A model generated the notes under the pieces. The model made no database searches and was not told the origin of the DNA. It saw nothing but the letters and a program-made list of their open reading frames with translations. From NCBI RefSeq assembly GCF_000682715.1, contig NZ_AWFH01000013.1, positions 1 through 43,172 on the forward strand: DNA of 43,172 bases. The letters run 5' to 3'. The DNA comes from Hyphomonas atlantica corrig. GTDB taxonomy: Bacteria > Pseudomonadota > Alphaproteobacteria > Caulobacterales > Hyphomonadaceae. The translations under genes were made by a program, and so were the position numbers. Below, piece after piece: positions 1 to 8,406 of the stretch; within the stretch, counting starts at the first letter, position 1, and each line of letters starts with the position of its first letter.

Positions 1-10
1 CAGGAAGGCC

Positions 11-111
11 GGGGTTAGTGAGGGCAAGATTGAAGCTATGGCACCACATGGCGCCTAACCCCTTGTCTGCACATCTGTTTTTTGGCGCCCTTTGCACAGC
101 ATTGTGGTGCA
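11..111. other. Cluster of short inverted repeats upstream of relaxase; possible oriT
   Basis: This non-coding leader ahead of the relaxase holds three small inverted repeats: GGGGTTAG at 11-18 with CTAACCCC at 55-62, GGCGCC at 50-55 and again at 84-89, and GCACCAC at 41-47 with GTGGTGC at 105-111. Transfer origins often lie just upstream of the relaxase gene and contain inverted repeats beside the nick site. That is the only reason for the suggestion. No known nick consensus was recognised, and promoter or regulator sites would look similar. Confidence 0.25.
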
Positions 112-175
112 TGTGTTTCTGGAAACGCGTTGAAATTACTACGAATTCCATGGTGTGCGGATTGAGCGGCCTGCA

Positions 176-2104
176 ATGAGCGAGGAAAGACCTTTCACGC
201 CGCGACTCGGACGCATACGCGATCAAGGCGCGCCTGCAGGCAAGCGTCTATCACGACAGTTGAACAAGACCGGAGCGAGACTTTCTAAAGTCTCTCGGAA
301 GTCTGCCTTTACCGGCGCACGTTATGGCACGGGTGGCGCGGCCCGAACCGGCGGTTCTCGCTACAGGCATTTGTCCCGCCAGCAAATGCGCCGCGTCATT
401 GTCAAAGTGCATATCGCAAGAGCGCGCGGCGCAGGTCCGGGCCTCTTTCGCGCCCATGTCAGCTATCTGCAGCGCGACGGTGTCGATCGCGAGGGAGAAG
501 GCGGCGTGCTTTATGACCGCGACCAGGAGGGGATCAGCCCCCGCGACTTTCTGGAACGCAGCGAGCATGACCGCCACCAGTTCCGGATCATCGTTTCGCC
601 GGAGGATGGTGCGCGTATGGGTGACCTCAAACAGTCAACCCGCGAGCTCATGGGCAAAATGGAACGCGATGTCGGGCGACGTCTCGATTGGGTCGCCGTC
701 GATCATCACAATACAGGTCATCCGCATACCCATATTGTTGTGCGGGGTCGCGACGCCCGGATGAAGGATGTCGTCATCGCGCGGGACTATCTCACAAAGG
801 GCCTTCGCGAAGCTGCCGAAGAGCTTGCCACCCAAAGGCTCGGACCAAGACGTACTCTGGAGATTGCGGGTGCGCGCCAGAAGCAGGTGGATCAGGACCG
901 CTGGACCGGGCTCGATCATGAGATCGAAACGAGATTGGAGAACGGCGTATTCGGTCCAGGTGGTGCAAGCTCAAGTAAAGAGCGGTTTGATCGGTCCTTG
1001 CGACTCGCGCGCATCAGGCACCTTGAATCCCTTGGACTTGCTGAACGGGACAGAACGCTCTCCTGGCGAATGAAACAGGACTGGCAAGAACAGCTGAAAC
1101 GCCGGGCGCGGCGCGGTGATATCATCCGCACACTTGCCGCTGAATTCGGGGAGCGTGAGCCCGACATTCGATTTGTTCAGGACCGCGCAAAAGATGCCGC
1201 TCCCATTCGTGGGATCGTGAAGGCTTATGGCCCGGAGGATGAACTTCGCGATACGCGCTATCTGCTCGTTGAAGATTTTGATGGCGGTATCTGGCATGTA
1301 CCCGCTGCAACGGTCGATGTTCACGCCCGACCGCCGCAAGGCGCTGTGGTGGAGCTCTCCGAAGCAAGAGCCATGGCGCGTGCCTCGGACAAGGCTATTG
1401 CCAAGGTCGCAGAGCAAACCGGCGGTATCTGGTCGGAAGACTTGCACGCCCGCCATGATCCTGGATCAAAACCGGCCTATCATCTCAGCTTGAAGCGGCG
1501 GCTCGAAGCCTTGCGACGGGCAGGAATTGGGGAGCGCCTTGCGACCGGCGAGTGGCACGTCGGCGAAGAGTTTCTGGAGCGCGCAGCGGCATATGAGGCG
1601 CGCGGATCCGGCGGCGTCAAAATGAGTGTCCTGTCCTGGCTTTCACCGGAGATGCAGATCGACCGCTTTGGCGCAACCTGGATCGACGACCTGTCAGAGG
1701 GTGCAGCAGCGCAGCAGCAAACCTTGAAGGACTTGAAAGCACGTCGGGAGATCTGGCTCCGCGAACAAGGCTATCTGGGTTCCAACCAACCAGAACTCAT
1801 GGAAGAGCAGAGAAGCCAGCTGCGCGCTCTGGAACTGCAGCGCGAGCGGGACGCGATCGGGGCGGCCTCAGGCCGAACCCCTGTTCAGCTAGCGAAAGGC
1901 GACCGTTTTGACGGAAAACTCGAAGGTCATGTCGATCTTGCAGCAGGGCGTATGGCGATCATTGGCAACGCAAAGGAATTCGCACTGGTGCCATGGCGTG
2001 GCAGTATTGGTCGGCAAATGGGGCGCGAGATGACCATCAAGCGCACCGCGTCAGGTATTGGTTGGAGCGTGGATATAGGGCGTTCCAGAGGGCTGTCCCG
2101 CTAG
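176..2104 (+). CDS. Conjugative relaxase (VirD2-like, DUF3363 type)
   Basis: Predicted relaxase that would nick the transfer origin and stay covalently bound to the DNA strand delivered to the coupling protein. The N-terminus has the PRLGRIRD signature typical of alphaproteobacterial DUF3363 relaxases. The metal-binding histidine motif HHNTGHPHTH lies near residues 177-186, preceded by a FRIIVSPED strand at about 136-144. The C-terminal half (about residues 260-640) is charged and matches the DUF3363 region in character. ATG 176 is preferred over in-frame GTG 155 because the family usually begins just before the PRLGRIR segment; neither start has a strong ribosome site. The coupling protein follows on the same strand. 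Length (642 aa) is normal for the family and no break was seen. Confidence 0.88.
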   Translation: MSEERPFTPRLGRIRDQGAPAGKRLSRQLNKTGARLSKVSRKSAFTGARYGTGGAARTGGSRYRHLSRQQMRRVIVKVHIARARGAGPGLFRAHVSYLQRDGVDREGEGGVLYDRDQEGISPRDFLERSEHDRHQFRIIVSPEDGARMGDLKQSTRELMGKMERDVGRRLDWVAVDHHNTGHPHTHIVVRGRDARMKDVVIARDYLTKGLREAAEELATQRLGPRRTLEIAGARQKQVDQDRWTGLDHEIETRLENGVFGPGGASSSKERFDRSLRLARIRHLESLGLAERDRTLSWRMKQDWQEQLKRRARRGDIIRTLAAEFGEREPDIRFVQDRAKDAAPIRGIVKAYGPEDELRDTRYLLVEDFDGGIWHVPAATVDVHARPPQGAVVELSEARAMARASDKAIAKVAEQTGGIWSEDLHARHDPGSKPAYHLSLKRRLEALRRAGIGERLATGEWHVGEEFLERAAAYEARGSGGVKMSVLSWLSPEMQIDRFGATWIDDLSEGAAAQQQTLKDLKARREIWLREQGYLGSNQPELMEEQRSQLRALELQRERDAIGAASGRTPVQLAKGDRFDGKLEGHVDLAAGRMAIIGNAKEFALVPWRGSIGRQMGREMTIKRTASGIGWSVDIGRSRGLSR

Positions 2105-2210
2105 ACGGTTTGGATGGCTTTGCAGAGCGATGCAGGAAATGGCGCAGAATCCCGCTGGTCCAGGACCAGTCTCAGCAATCATCCTTGGGAGAAGACAAAT
2201 TGCTTTTTCA

Positions 2211-2216
2211 AGGAGG
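2211..2216 (+). promoter_or_regulatory. Shine-Dalgarno AGGAGG deciding the traG start
   Basis: A perfect AGGAGG sits 6 bases before GTG 2223. An in-frame ATG at 2130 has no such site. This fixes GTG 2223 as the likely start of the left coupling protein. Confidence 0.75.
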
Positions 2217-2222
2217 CGCGCC

Positions 2223-4184
2223 GTGACCGGCACAAAGATACTCATTGGCCAGATCATGGTGGTATTCGCACTGATCATTGGCGCGGTCTGGCTGGCCACA
2301 CAAATTACCGCTGACGCGCTTGGCCATCAGGCTGCGCTCGGCGCGCCTTGGTTCATTGCAGGCGAGACACCAATCTATAAACCCTGGCGGCTGTTCCAAT
2401 GGTGGTACGCCTATGAAGCCTATGCGCCGGAAGTGTTCGCACGTGGCGGCCTGATCGCGGTCTCCGGTTCGGCGCTCGGATTTCTGGCCGCGATCATTGG
2501 TTCTGTCTTGCGCAGTCGCCACGAGCGCCATGTCACCACTTACGGCTCGGCGCGGTGGGCCAGCGCACCCGATTTGAAACGCGCCGGACTGTTTGCGGAC
2601 AAGGGCGTGTTCCTGGGACGTTGGCAAAAGCGCTATCTGCGTCATGATGGCCCTGAACATGTCATGGCGTTTGCGCCAACACGCTCAGGCAAGGGCGTGG
2701 GGCTTGTGGTGCCGACCTTGCTGTCCTGGACCGGCAGCGCCGTCATCCACGACATCAAAGGCGAAAACTGGGAACTCACTTCTGGCTGGCGCTCAAGTTT
2801 TTCGCGCTGCATTCGGTTTGATCCGACCGACAGGCGCTCGCCGAAATACAATCCGCTTATAGCTGTGCGCTGCGGCGAGCGCGAAGTGCGCGATGTTCAG
2901 AACATTGCAGACATTCTGGTTGATCCAGAAGGCTCACTCGAGCGCCGTAATCATTGGGAGAAAACCGGACATGCCTTGCTGGTCGGCATTATCCTGCACG
3001 TGCTTTATGCCGAAGAAGACAAGACGCTCAGCGGCTGCGTGCGGTTCCTATCCGATCCGAAACGCTCCTTTGCCGTCACACTCCGTATCATGATGACGAC
3101 GCCGCATCTGGGAGATAGAGGCGTTCACCCGATTGTCGCGCAAGCCGCACGCGAGCTTTTGAACAAGTCTGAAAATGAGCGCTCCGGGGTTCTGTCCACG
3201 GCCATGAGTTTCCTGTCGCTTTATCGTGACCCAGTCATCGCGGAAGTCACCAGCCGATCAGACTGGCGCATCGAGGACCTGGTTGAAGGGGAGAGCCCGC
3301 TTTCGCTCTATCTGGTCGTCCCGCCATCCGACCTGTCTCGGACGAAGCCGCTGATCCGGCTGATCCTTAACCAGATTGGACGCAGGCTGACGGAAGATTT
3401 GCCCGAAAAGAACCGCCGGAAACTGCTCTTCATGCTGGATGAGTTTCCTGCGCTCGGGCGGCTGGACTTCTTTGAAAGTGCACTCGCCTTCATGGCAGGC
3501 TATGGCATCCGCGCCTATCTGATCGCTCAATCCCTGAACCAGATCGAAAAGGCTTACGGGCCCAATAATTCGATCCTGGATAATTGTCATGTGCGCATTG
3601 CTTTCGCGACCAATGATGAACGCACCGCCAAGCGCGTCTCTGATGCGCTCGGAACAACAACGGAACTCCGCTCGCAGAAGAACTATACCGGTCACCGGCT
3701 TGCGCCCTGGCTCTCTCACTTGATGGTTTCACGCCAGGAAACTCAGCGCGCGCTTATAACGCCCGGCGAGGTCATGCAACTTTCTGCCAGTGATGAAATT
3801 ATCATGGTGTCCGGAGCGCCGCCCGTGCTCGCCAGGAAGCTTTGTTATTTCAAAGACGCAAATTTTACGAAACGAGTCTTGTCGCCAGCGCCCGTCGAAT
3901 GGGACGACGCCGCGTGTGACGCAGAGTGGACATCCATTGTTGCAGCGCCGCCCTTCAAGGAGCCGGAGGCTGAGGATAGGGAACATCCTGATAGTGTGTC
4001 GCTGAAACGGACTCGAGAACCTGAGCACACGAATGATGATCTGCCGGAAAAACGCACTGCCGAGCCAAGCGTTGATGCCGACATCGACGATGAGGTTGAT
4101 CCGACCAGCGATCAAAACCTCGAAGCCGTAAGACGCGCCGTTGCTGCGGATCGCGGCGACCCTGACGTCCTTCCGGGGTTCTGA
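2223..4184 (+). CDS. traG: Type IV coupling protein TraG/VirD4 (left copy)
   Basis: Inner-membrane ATPase that links the relaxase-DNA complex to the mating-pair channel. The GTG start gives 653 aa. N-terminal membrane segments lie at about residues 5-25 and 75-95. Walker A (APTRSGKG) is at about 151-158 and Walker B (LFMLDEFPALGR) near 400-415, in the TraG/VirD4 arrangement. The last 60-90 residues form an acidic, low-complexity tail that the right-hand paralogue (40538-42415) lacks in this form. It follows the relaxase and precedes an RHH protein, making a mobilisation module. Long stretches match the right copy closely, but differences are spread throughout, so it is a diverged paralogue and not a recent duplicate. 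Confidence 0.93.
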   Translation: MTGTKILIGQIMVVFALIIGAVWLATQITADALGHQAALGAPWFIAGETPIYKPWRLFQWWYAYEAYAPEVFARGGLIAVSGSALGFLAAIIGSVLRSRHERHVTTYGSARWASAPDLKRAGLFADKGVFLGRWQKRYLRHDGPEHVMAFAPTRSGKGVGLVVPTLLSWTGSAVIHDIKGENWELTSGWRSSFSRCIRFDPTDRRSPKYNPLIAVRCGEREVRDVQNIADILVDPEGSLERRNHWEKTGHALLVGIILHVLYAEEDKTLSGCVRFLSDPKRSFAVTLRIMMTTPHLGDRGVHPIVAQAARELLNKSENERSGVLSTAMSFLSLYRDPVIAEVTSRSDWRIEDLVEGESPLSLYLVVPPSDLSRTKPLIRLILNQIGRRLTEDLPEKNRRKLLFMLDEFPALGRLDFFESALAFMAGYGIRAYLIAQSLNQIEKAYGPNNSILDNCHVRIAFATNDERTAKRVSDALGTTTELRSQKNYTGHRLAPWLSHLMVSRQETQRALITPGEVMQLSASDEIIMVSGAPPVLARKLCYFKDANFTKRVLSPAPVEWDDAACDAEWTSIVAAPPFKEPEAEDREHPDSVSLKRTREPEHTNDDLPEKRTAEPSVDADIDDEVDPTSDQNLEAVRRAVAADRGDPDVLPGF

Positions 4185-4188
4185 GTGG

Positions 4189-4572
4189 ATGGGAAAGCCG
4201 CGCGTCAACATACGGATTTCGACAAAGCTCTATGCGCAACTGTGTGAGGCAGCTGACAAGCCAGGGGTGACAAAAACGGCGATCGTTGAAGACGCACTGA
4301 GAGCATGGTTCGATCCAGAAGCGCGTTCAGTGCTGGAAGAGCGTTTGCTCGCCCGCATGGACGCCTTCGATCAGCATCAGGCGGATATGGAAAAGGACCT
4401 AGCCTACACTTACGCCACGCTGTCGCACTTTGTGTACTATTGGCTTACGCGGACCGAACCTATTCCTGAGGGGGAGCGTGATATCGCGCATGCGCTGGGG
4501 CAGAGGCGATTGGAGTATTTCAATGAGCAGGTGAGCAGCAAAATGTCTGCCGCGCCTGAGCCGGCCGCCTAG
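4189..4572 (+). CDS. Ribbon-helix-helix accessory protein downstream of traG (left copy)
   Basis: Small DNA-binding protein (127 aa) beginning MGKPRVNIRIS, a strand typical of CopG/RHH proteins, followed by helices at about residues 12-45. The C-terminal half is helical and acidic with two aromatic-rich turns (HFVYYWL). It starts 4 bases after the traG stop; the in-frame TTG at 4141 lies inside traG and is less likely. Proteins in this position in trb-type ICEs are thought to help the coupling protein or relaxase recognise DNA, or to regulate transfer genes. The same gene pair occurs at 40158-42415 on the opposite strand, with recognisable but low similarity. Confidence 0.75.
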   Translation: MGKPRVNIRISTKLYAQLCEAADKPGVTKTAIVEDALRAWFDPEARSVLEERLLARMDAFDQHQADMEKDLAYTYATLSHFVYYWLTRTEPIPEGERDIAHALGQRRLEYFNEQVSSKMSAAPEPAA

Positions 4573-4637
4573 ACGGGAGAAATGGACCCATCATAATTCT
4601 CGGTTCAGAAGTCTTGATTCGGAAGTATGGATACATT

Positions 4638-4802
4638 TCACACGAGCAGGCGCTGGCTCGATGGTTTCGTTGCGGTGCGAGTTCCGTACATGCCCACCAA
4701 CCGAGACAACAATATTACCGTATACAGAACACCAATGACCGCCTCGAACGCGGCGGCGGCTTGAGGGTAATGCCCTTGAGGGGTGATATCGCCATATCCG
4801 AG
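4638..4802 (-). pseudogene. C-terminal fragment of a two-TM potassium channel
   Basis: The minus strand encodes LGYGDITP followed by a hydrophobic segment with AAFEAVIGVLYTVILLSRLVG and a natural stop. This is the selectivity-filter-plus-second-helix part of the bacterial ion-channel (Ion_trans_2) family, where the filter is normally TVGYGD and the helix ends near a leucine-valine-glycine motif. Everything before the filter is missing: codons recognisable as channel begin at base 4802, exactly where the inverted repeat starts. An apparent ATG at 4829 lies inside the repeat element. The fragment is almost certainly non-functional. Confidence 0.7.
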
Positions 4803-4869
4803 TGACCTAGCCCCCTGAACTGCAGCCATGTTTTAGTTATAGAACTAGGCTGTTCAGGGGGCTAGGTCA
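4803..4869. mobile_element. 67-bp element with 18-bp perfect inverted repeats (IS3-like ends)
   Basis: TGACCTAGCCCCCTGAAC (4803-4820) is repeated exactly in inverted orientation at 4852-4869, separated by 31 bases. The ends are TG...CA, as in IS3-family elements, and the inner TTATAGAACTAGG resembles the sub-terminal sequence of such elements as I recall them. It is best read as both ends of an internally deleted insertion sequence, or a miniature derivative. No target duplication is visible at the flanks. A long-stem hairpin terminator is less likely because the loop is long and no T-run follows. Confidence 0.6.
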
Positions 4870-5077
4870 TCTGGTCGGACGATCGCGGATGTCGGGCATG
4901 GAAGGATTTGAGCAGGATAAGGCCCTCTCGTATCGCGGAATGACGATCTGTTGGCGTGAACTGGTATGACTCTAACAGAGCCATCTTTCACCAGAGTTCA
5001 TAATCTACTTTCGCGTCCTTGTGCATCATAGCGGGAACGGAAACACGGAGCACAAAAGGGCTCTTGGGAGGATATAT

Positions 5078-7540
5078 ATGAACCAGAAGTTTAGACTCAA
5101 TTTGAGCGGCGCAGCAATTTTGCCGATCGCCATTGCCCTTGCCACGCCGGCCTATGGGCAAGTGGCAGATGTCCCTGCCGAAACAGAAGCGGAGCGGGAA
5201 GCAAGACTGACAACAGTGACTGTTACGGCACGTAAACGGGACGAGACGCTGATCAATGCGCCGGTGGCCGTGACCGCCGTTTCCGGAGCAGAGCTGGAAG
5301 CGCAAGGGGTCACGAACCTTGAGCAGATTTCCGCGCGCGTGCCGGGCCTGCAGGTCGGTCGGGGAGCGCAAACCTCGAACATCTTTATCCGAGGTGTCGG
5401 ATCTGGTATCAACAAGGGATTCGAGCAATCGGTTGGCCTTTATGTGGATGGCGTTTATCAGCCGCGCAGCCGCCAATTCTCACAGTCCCAGTTCGACCTG
5501 CAGCAAGTCGAGGTTCTGCGTGGGCCCCAAGGCGTTCTATTCGGTAAGAACACGGTTGCTGGCGCGATCAAGCTTGAAACGGCCTCGCCAGAAGTCGGAG
5601 AGGAACTCAATGGTTGGGTCGGTGTCACCTGGGAACCAGAATTCAATACGCAAAGCTACTCGGGCGTCTTTTCCGCGGGCTTGGCGGATAATTTGGCAGG
5701 CCGGTTGGCAATTCGTTATACGACAACTGACGGATATGTTGAGAACCGTGTCTTTGATCGCGACGAAGCCGAGCGCGAAGACATGTTCGCCCGGGCGACG
5801 CTCGCCTGGCAACCAACGGAGAGTTTAAACGTTGAGACGAAACTGAGCTATCTTGAAATGGACGGGGTCGGTAAGGAGCTTACCATTAATGCGATTGATG
5901 ATCGCCTGCCGACGCCTAGCACGATAGCGCTCTCACAAATGCTTCATCCAGACTTTGGAGTTTCTACTGGCGATACCGCTTATGTCAGCTTCAGCGGCAA
6001 TCCCGCATTCCGTGTCGGCGATCCTCCAATCTCCGACACGGAGACAACCGAATCATTGAGCGGATCTGTGAAGGCAGAATGGGAGTTCGATAACTTTACC
6101 CTCACTTCGATTACTGGCTACTCCTCTTTCGATTTCGCTCAACATCACGATGTGGATTTTCTGCCTGTCAGCTTCATTCACAATCTTGATGAAGAAGAAC
6201 TGGACATGTTTAGCCAGGAACTTCGCATTGCCACAGACTGGGATGGGCGCATAAATTTCTTGGGCGGGCTGTATTATGAAAACCAGGATGCTTATATTGA
6301 AGAGACAACGGCGTTCAATGGCACATTTGGCGTTTTGCCAACATCGATTTTGCCCGGCGGTATTGTTAACGTTGCTCAACGCACTTTCTTCGATCAACAA
6401 GCCGAAACGATTGCGCTTTTTGGCGAGCTTGGCATTGACCTGACCGACAGCGTCACACTTGAACTAGGTTTGCGTTACTCCGAAGATGAGAAGAGCATCG
6501 ATAAGAGTGTTGTTGTTGGAGCCGGCACACCCCGAGACTTCGTTGGCCTTGTCACACCCGCAGACACGATCGGGTCTGCCGATCTAACCGAATATCTAAC
6601 CGCCGCCGCTACTGTTGGAGGTGCAGATGGATTGAACTCTGCAACGACTTTTGCCGCATTGCTCAACCGCTTTGCTGCTGACCTCAACGATACGCGAACA
6701 GAAGATCATTTTGATCCATCTGTAAAACTGCGCTGGCAGTATGCTGACAACGGGTCGGCCTATATTTCCTATTCCACTGGCTATAAATCTGGTGGTTACA
6801 ATTTCAGTCCTGACACGGCGGAACCGGATGGGAGCCCGCGTCCGGGTCATGAATTTGATGATGAGAAAGTCACGGCTTGGGAAGCTGGTATCAAGCACCA
6901 GTTCATGGGTGACCGTGCTCGCATCGGGGCAGTCATTTTCCGAAGCGAGTTAGAAGACCTGCAGGTAACCTCGTGGAGTGGGACAAGCTTCGTGGTTGGG
7001 AACGCGGCTGAACTTCAAGTGCAGGGGCTGGAACTTGATGGCCAGTTCCTTCTCAGCGACGAAATCGAGATTGGCGGTGCGTTCGCCTATCTCGATCACG
7101 AATTCCAGTCCTTCCCAGGGGCAGGGTGTTCAGTCATCGAAACGGGCTTGGGCACATGCCCGGATTCTGCAGGTGTGGGTACCAAGGACCTTGCCGGCGA
7201 ACGCGGGGCCTTTGCGCCCGAGTTCAGTGGTAACGTCTATCTCGCCTTCAATCGCAGTTTCGAGAATTTCGATCTGAATGCCCGGATTGGAGCCAACTTC
7301 AAGGACGAGATGTTCCTGGATGGCGACCTCGACCCGAACGCGTTTCAGGAAGGATATACGAAATTCGATGCTCATGTCGGGGTGGAGTTTGGCCGCTACG
7401 GATTCCGTGTATTCGGTCGCAACCTAACCGATGAAGCCACCTATACCGCCTCGGTCGACGCGCCACTCAGCCCGGGCGTGTATGTTGGCTGGATCGAAGA
7501 GCCGCGCGTGATTGGTGCCGAAGGCCGTATAAATTTCTGA
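5078..7540 (+). CDS. TonB-dependent outer-membrane receptor
   Basis: Outer-membrane beta-barrel predicted to take up the island's substrate using TonB energy. The ATG at 5078 has GGGAGG 6 bases upstream and is followed by a signal peptide ending near residue 28 (TPAYGQ); the in-frame ATG 5021 lacks these. A TonB-box-like TVTVTARKR is near residue 48, the plug domain spans about 55-175 (IFIRGVGS, VEVLRGPQG, GKNTVAGAI), and the barrel ends with the NLTDEATY region and a terminal phenylalanine. At 820 aa it fits the large substrate-specific sphingomonad-type receptors, not a small vitamin or haem transporter. It is the first gene of the catabolic island, and a hairpin follows its stop. The substrate cannot be read from sequence. 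Confidence 0.92.
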   Translation: MNQKFRLNLSGAAILPIAIALATPAYGQVADVPAETEAEREARLTTVTVTARKRDETLINAPVAVTAVSGAELEAQGVTNLEQISARVPGLQVGRGAQTSNIFIRGVGSGINKGFEQSVGLYVDGVYQPRSRQFSQSQFDLQQVEVLRGPQGVLFGKNTVAGAIKLETASPEVGEELNGWVGVTWEPEFNTQSYSGVFSAGLADNLAGRLAIRYTTTDGYVENRVFDRDEAEREDMFARATLAWQPTESLNVETKLSYLEMDGVGKELTINAIDDRLPTPSTIALSQMLHPDFGVSTGDTAYVSFSGNPAFRVGDPPISDTETTESLSGSVKAEWEFDNFTLTSITGYSSFDFAQHHDVDFLPVSFIHNLDEEELDMFSQELRIATDWDGRINFLGGLYYENQDAYIEETTAFNGTFGVLPTSILPGGIVNVAQRTFFDQQAETIALFGELGIDLTDSVTLELGLRYSEDEKSIDKSVVVGAGTPRDFVGLVTPADTIGSADLTEYLTAAATVGGADGLNSATTFAALLNRFAADLNDTRTEDHFDPSVKLRWQYADNGSAYISYSTGYKSGGYNFSPDTAEPDGSPRPGHEFDDEKVTAWEAGIKHQFMGDRARIGAVIFRSELEDLQVTSWSGTSFVVGNAAELQVQGLELDGQFLLSDEIEIGGAFAYLDHEFQSFPGAGCSVIETGLGTCPDSAGVGTKDLAGERGAFAPEFSGNVYLAFNRSFENFDLNARIGANFKDEMFLDGDLDPNAFQEGYTKFDAHVGVEFGRYGFRVFGRNLTDEATYTASVDAPLSPGVYVGWIEEPRVIGAEGRINF

Positions 7541-7549
7541 TCGTCTTGT

Positions 7550-7581
7550 AGCAGCCTCCTTTCCATCGAAGGGAGGCTGCT
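7550..7581 (+). terminator. Strong hairpin after the TonB receptor
   Basis: AGCAGCCTCCTTTC pairs with GAAGGGAGGCTGCT (14 pairs, one G-T) around the loop CATC, starting 10 bases after the receptor stop. No T-run follows, so it may be a weak terminator, an attenuator or an mRNA-stabilising 3' hairpin. Such a structure would let the receptor be expressed at a level different from that of the enzymes downstream. Confidence 0.6.
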
Positions 7582-7632
7582 CCAGACTTGAGCAGTTGAA
7601 AGCTTACAATAACAGGTCAGGAGCTTGCGAAC

Positions 7633-8406
7633 ATGAAACTCGATGGAAAAGTCGCTGTGGTTACAGGTGGTGCCTCTGGACTAGGCGCTGCTGCGGCGCG
7701 CAGTTTTGTTGAGCAGGGCGCACGCGTCGCGCTCTTCGATCTGAGCGAAGTCGCAGGAAACGCGCTCTGTGGCGAACTTGGAAACAAGGTCTGCCAGTTC
7801 TTCAAGGTCGATGTGACCGATGATCAGTCAGTTGCTGAGGCAGTTGAGAAAACGAGAGATCAGTTCGGCGCAGTTCATATTGCCGTCAACGCGGCGGGCA
7901 TTCCGGCCCCGACCAAAATTCTCGACAGGGAAGGCAACCCTTGCGAACTCTCCAAGTTCACAAAGGTGATAATGGTCAACCTGGTCGGCACGTTTAATGT
8001 CATGAGCAAATGCGTTGCCGAGATGGCAAAGAACACGCCAGATGATCAAGGCGAGCGCGGCGTTGTAATCAATGTGTCATCCGGTGCCGCCTATGAAGGG
8101 CAAGTCGGTCAGTCTGGCTATTCGGCGTCCAAAGCGGGTGTGATCGGCATGAACATGCCGGCGGCGAGGGAGCTCGGAGCCGTCGGCGTTCGGGTAAATG
8201 CGATCGCGCCGGGCTTGTTCCTTACACAGATGGTCAAAGGCCTGGGCGACAAAGTGGTTGCCTCATTGGTCGATACAATCGAGGCGCCACGCCGGGCTGG
8301 AGACCCGATGGAATTCGCGCACGCATGCCAGTTTATCGTCGAGAACGGTTACCTCAATGGCGAGACGATCCGGCTGGACGCGGCGACACGGCTGAGGGCG
8401 AGATAA
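7633..8406 (+). CDS. SDR dehydrogenase, HSD10/3-hydroxyacyl-CoA dehydrogenase-like
   Basis: Short-chain dehydrogenase of 257 aa. The nucleotide-binding TGGASGLG is at residues 11-18. An aspartate at 36 after the second strand suggests NAD rather than NADP. NAAG is at 86-89, the catalytic serine at 150, and the YSASK motif has Tyr163 and Lys167. The GERGVVINVSS stretch and the ending NGETIRLDAATRL match type II 3-hydroxyacyl-CoA dehydrogenases (HSD17B10 family), which oxidise straight and 2-methyl-branched 3-hydroxyacyl-CoAs. It supplies the third beta-oxidation step of the island, with an AGGAG site at 7618-7622. Its stop overlaps the start of the aldehyde dehydrogenase. An alcohol or steroid substrate is possible, as HSD10 enzymes are promiscuous. 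Confidence 0.85.
   Translation: MKLDGKVAVVTGGASGLGAAAARSFVEQGARVALFDLSEVAGNALCGELGNKVCQFFKVDVTDDQSVAEAVEKTRDQFGAVHIAVNAAGIPAPTKILDREGNPCELSKFTKVIMVNLVGTFNVMSKCVAEMAKNTPDDQGERGVVINVSSGAAYEGQVGQSGYSASKAGVIGMNMPAARELGAVGVRVNAIAPGLFLTQMVKGLGDKVVASLVDTIEAPRRAGDPMEFAHACQFIVENGYLNGETIRLDAATRLRAR

Larger units (their letters stand above)
4573..5077. other. Scar region between mobilisation module and catabolic island
   Basis: No intact gene is visible in these 505 bases. The stretch holds the C-terminal remnant of a potassium channel (minus strand, 4638-4802), a 67-bp inverted-repeat element (4803-4869) and about 200 bases of leader in front of the TonB receptor that must carry its promoter. No convincing -35/-10 pair was picked out by eye. 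The pattern of broken gene, IS ends and new operon marks an insertion or deletion boundary. Confidence 0.6.

Noticed and set aside
4614..4805. 63-aa plus-strand frame in the scar region
   Set aside because: Shadow of the potassium-channel fragment on the opposite strand.
4803..4869. Perfect inverted repeat as a transcription terminator
   Set aside because: Loop of 31 bases and no T-run; the TG/CA ends fit an insertion element better.
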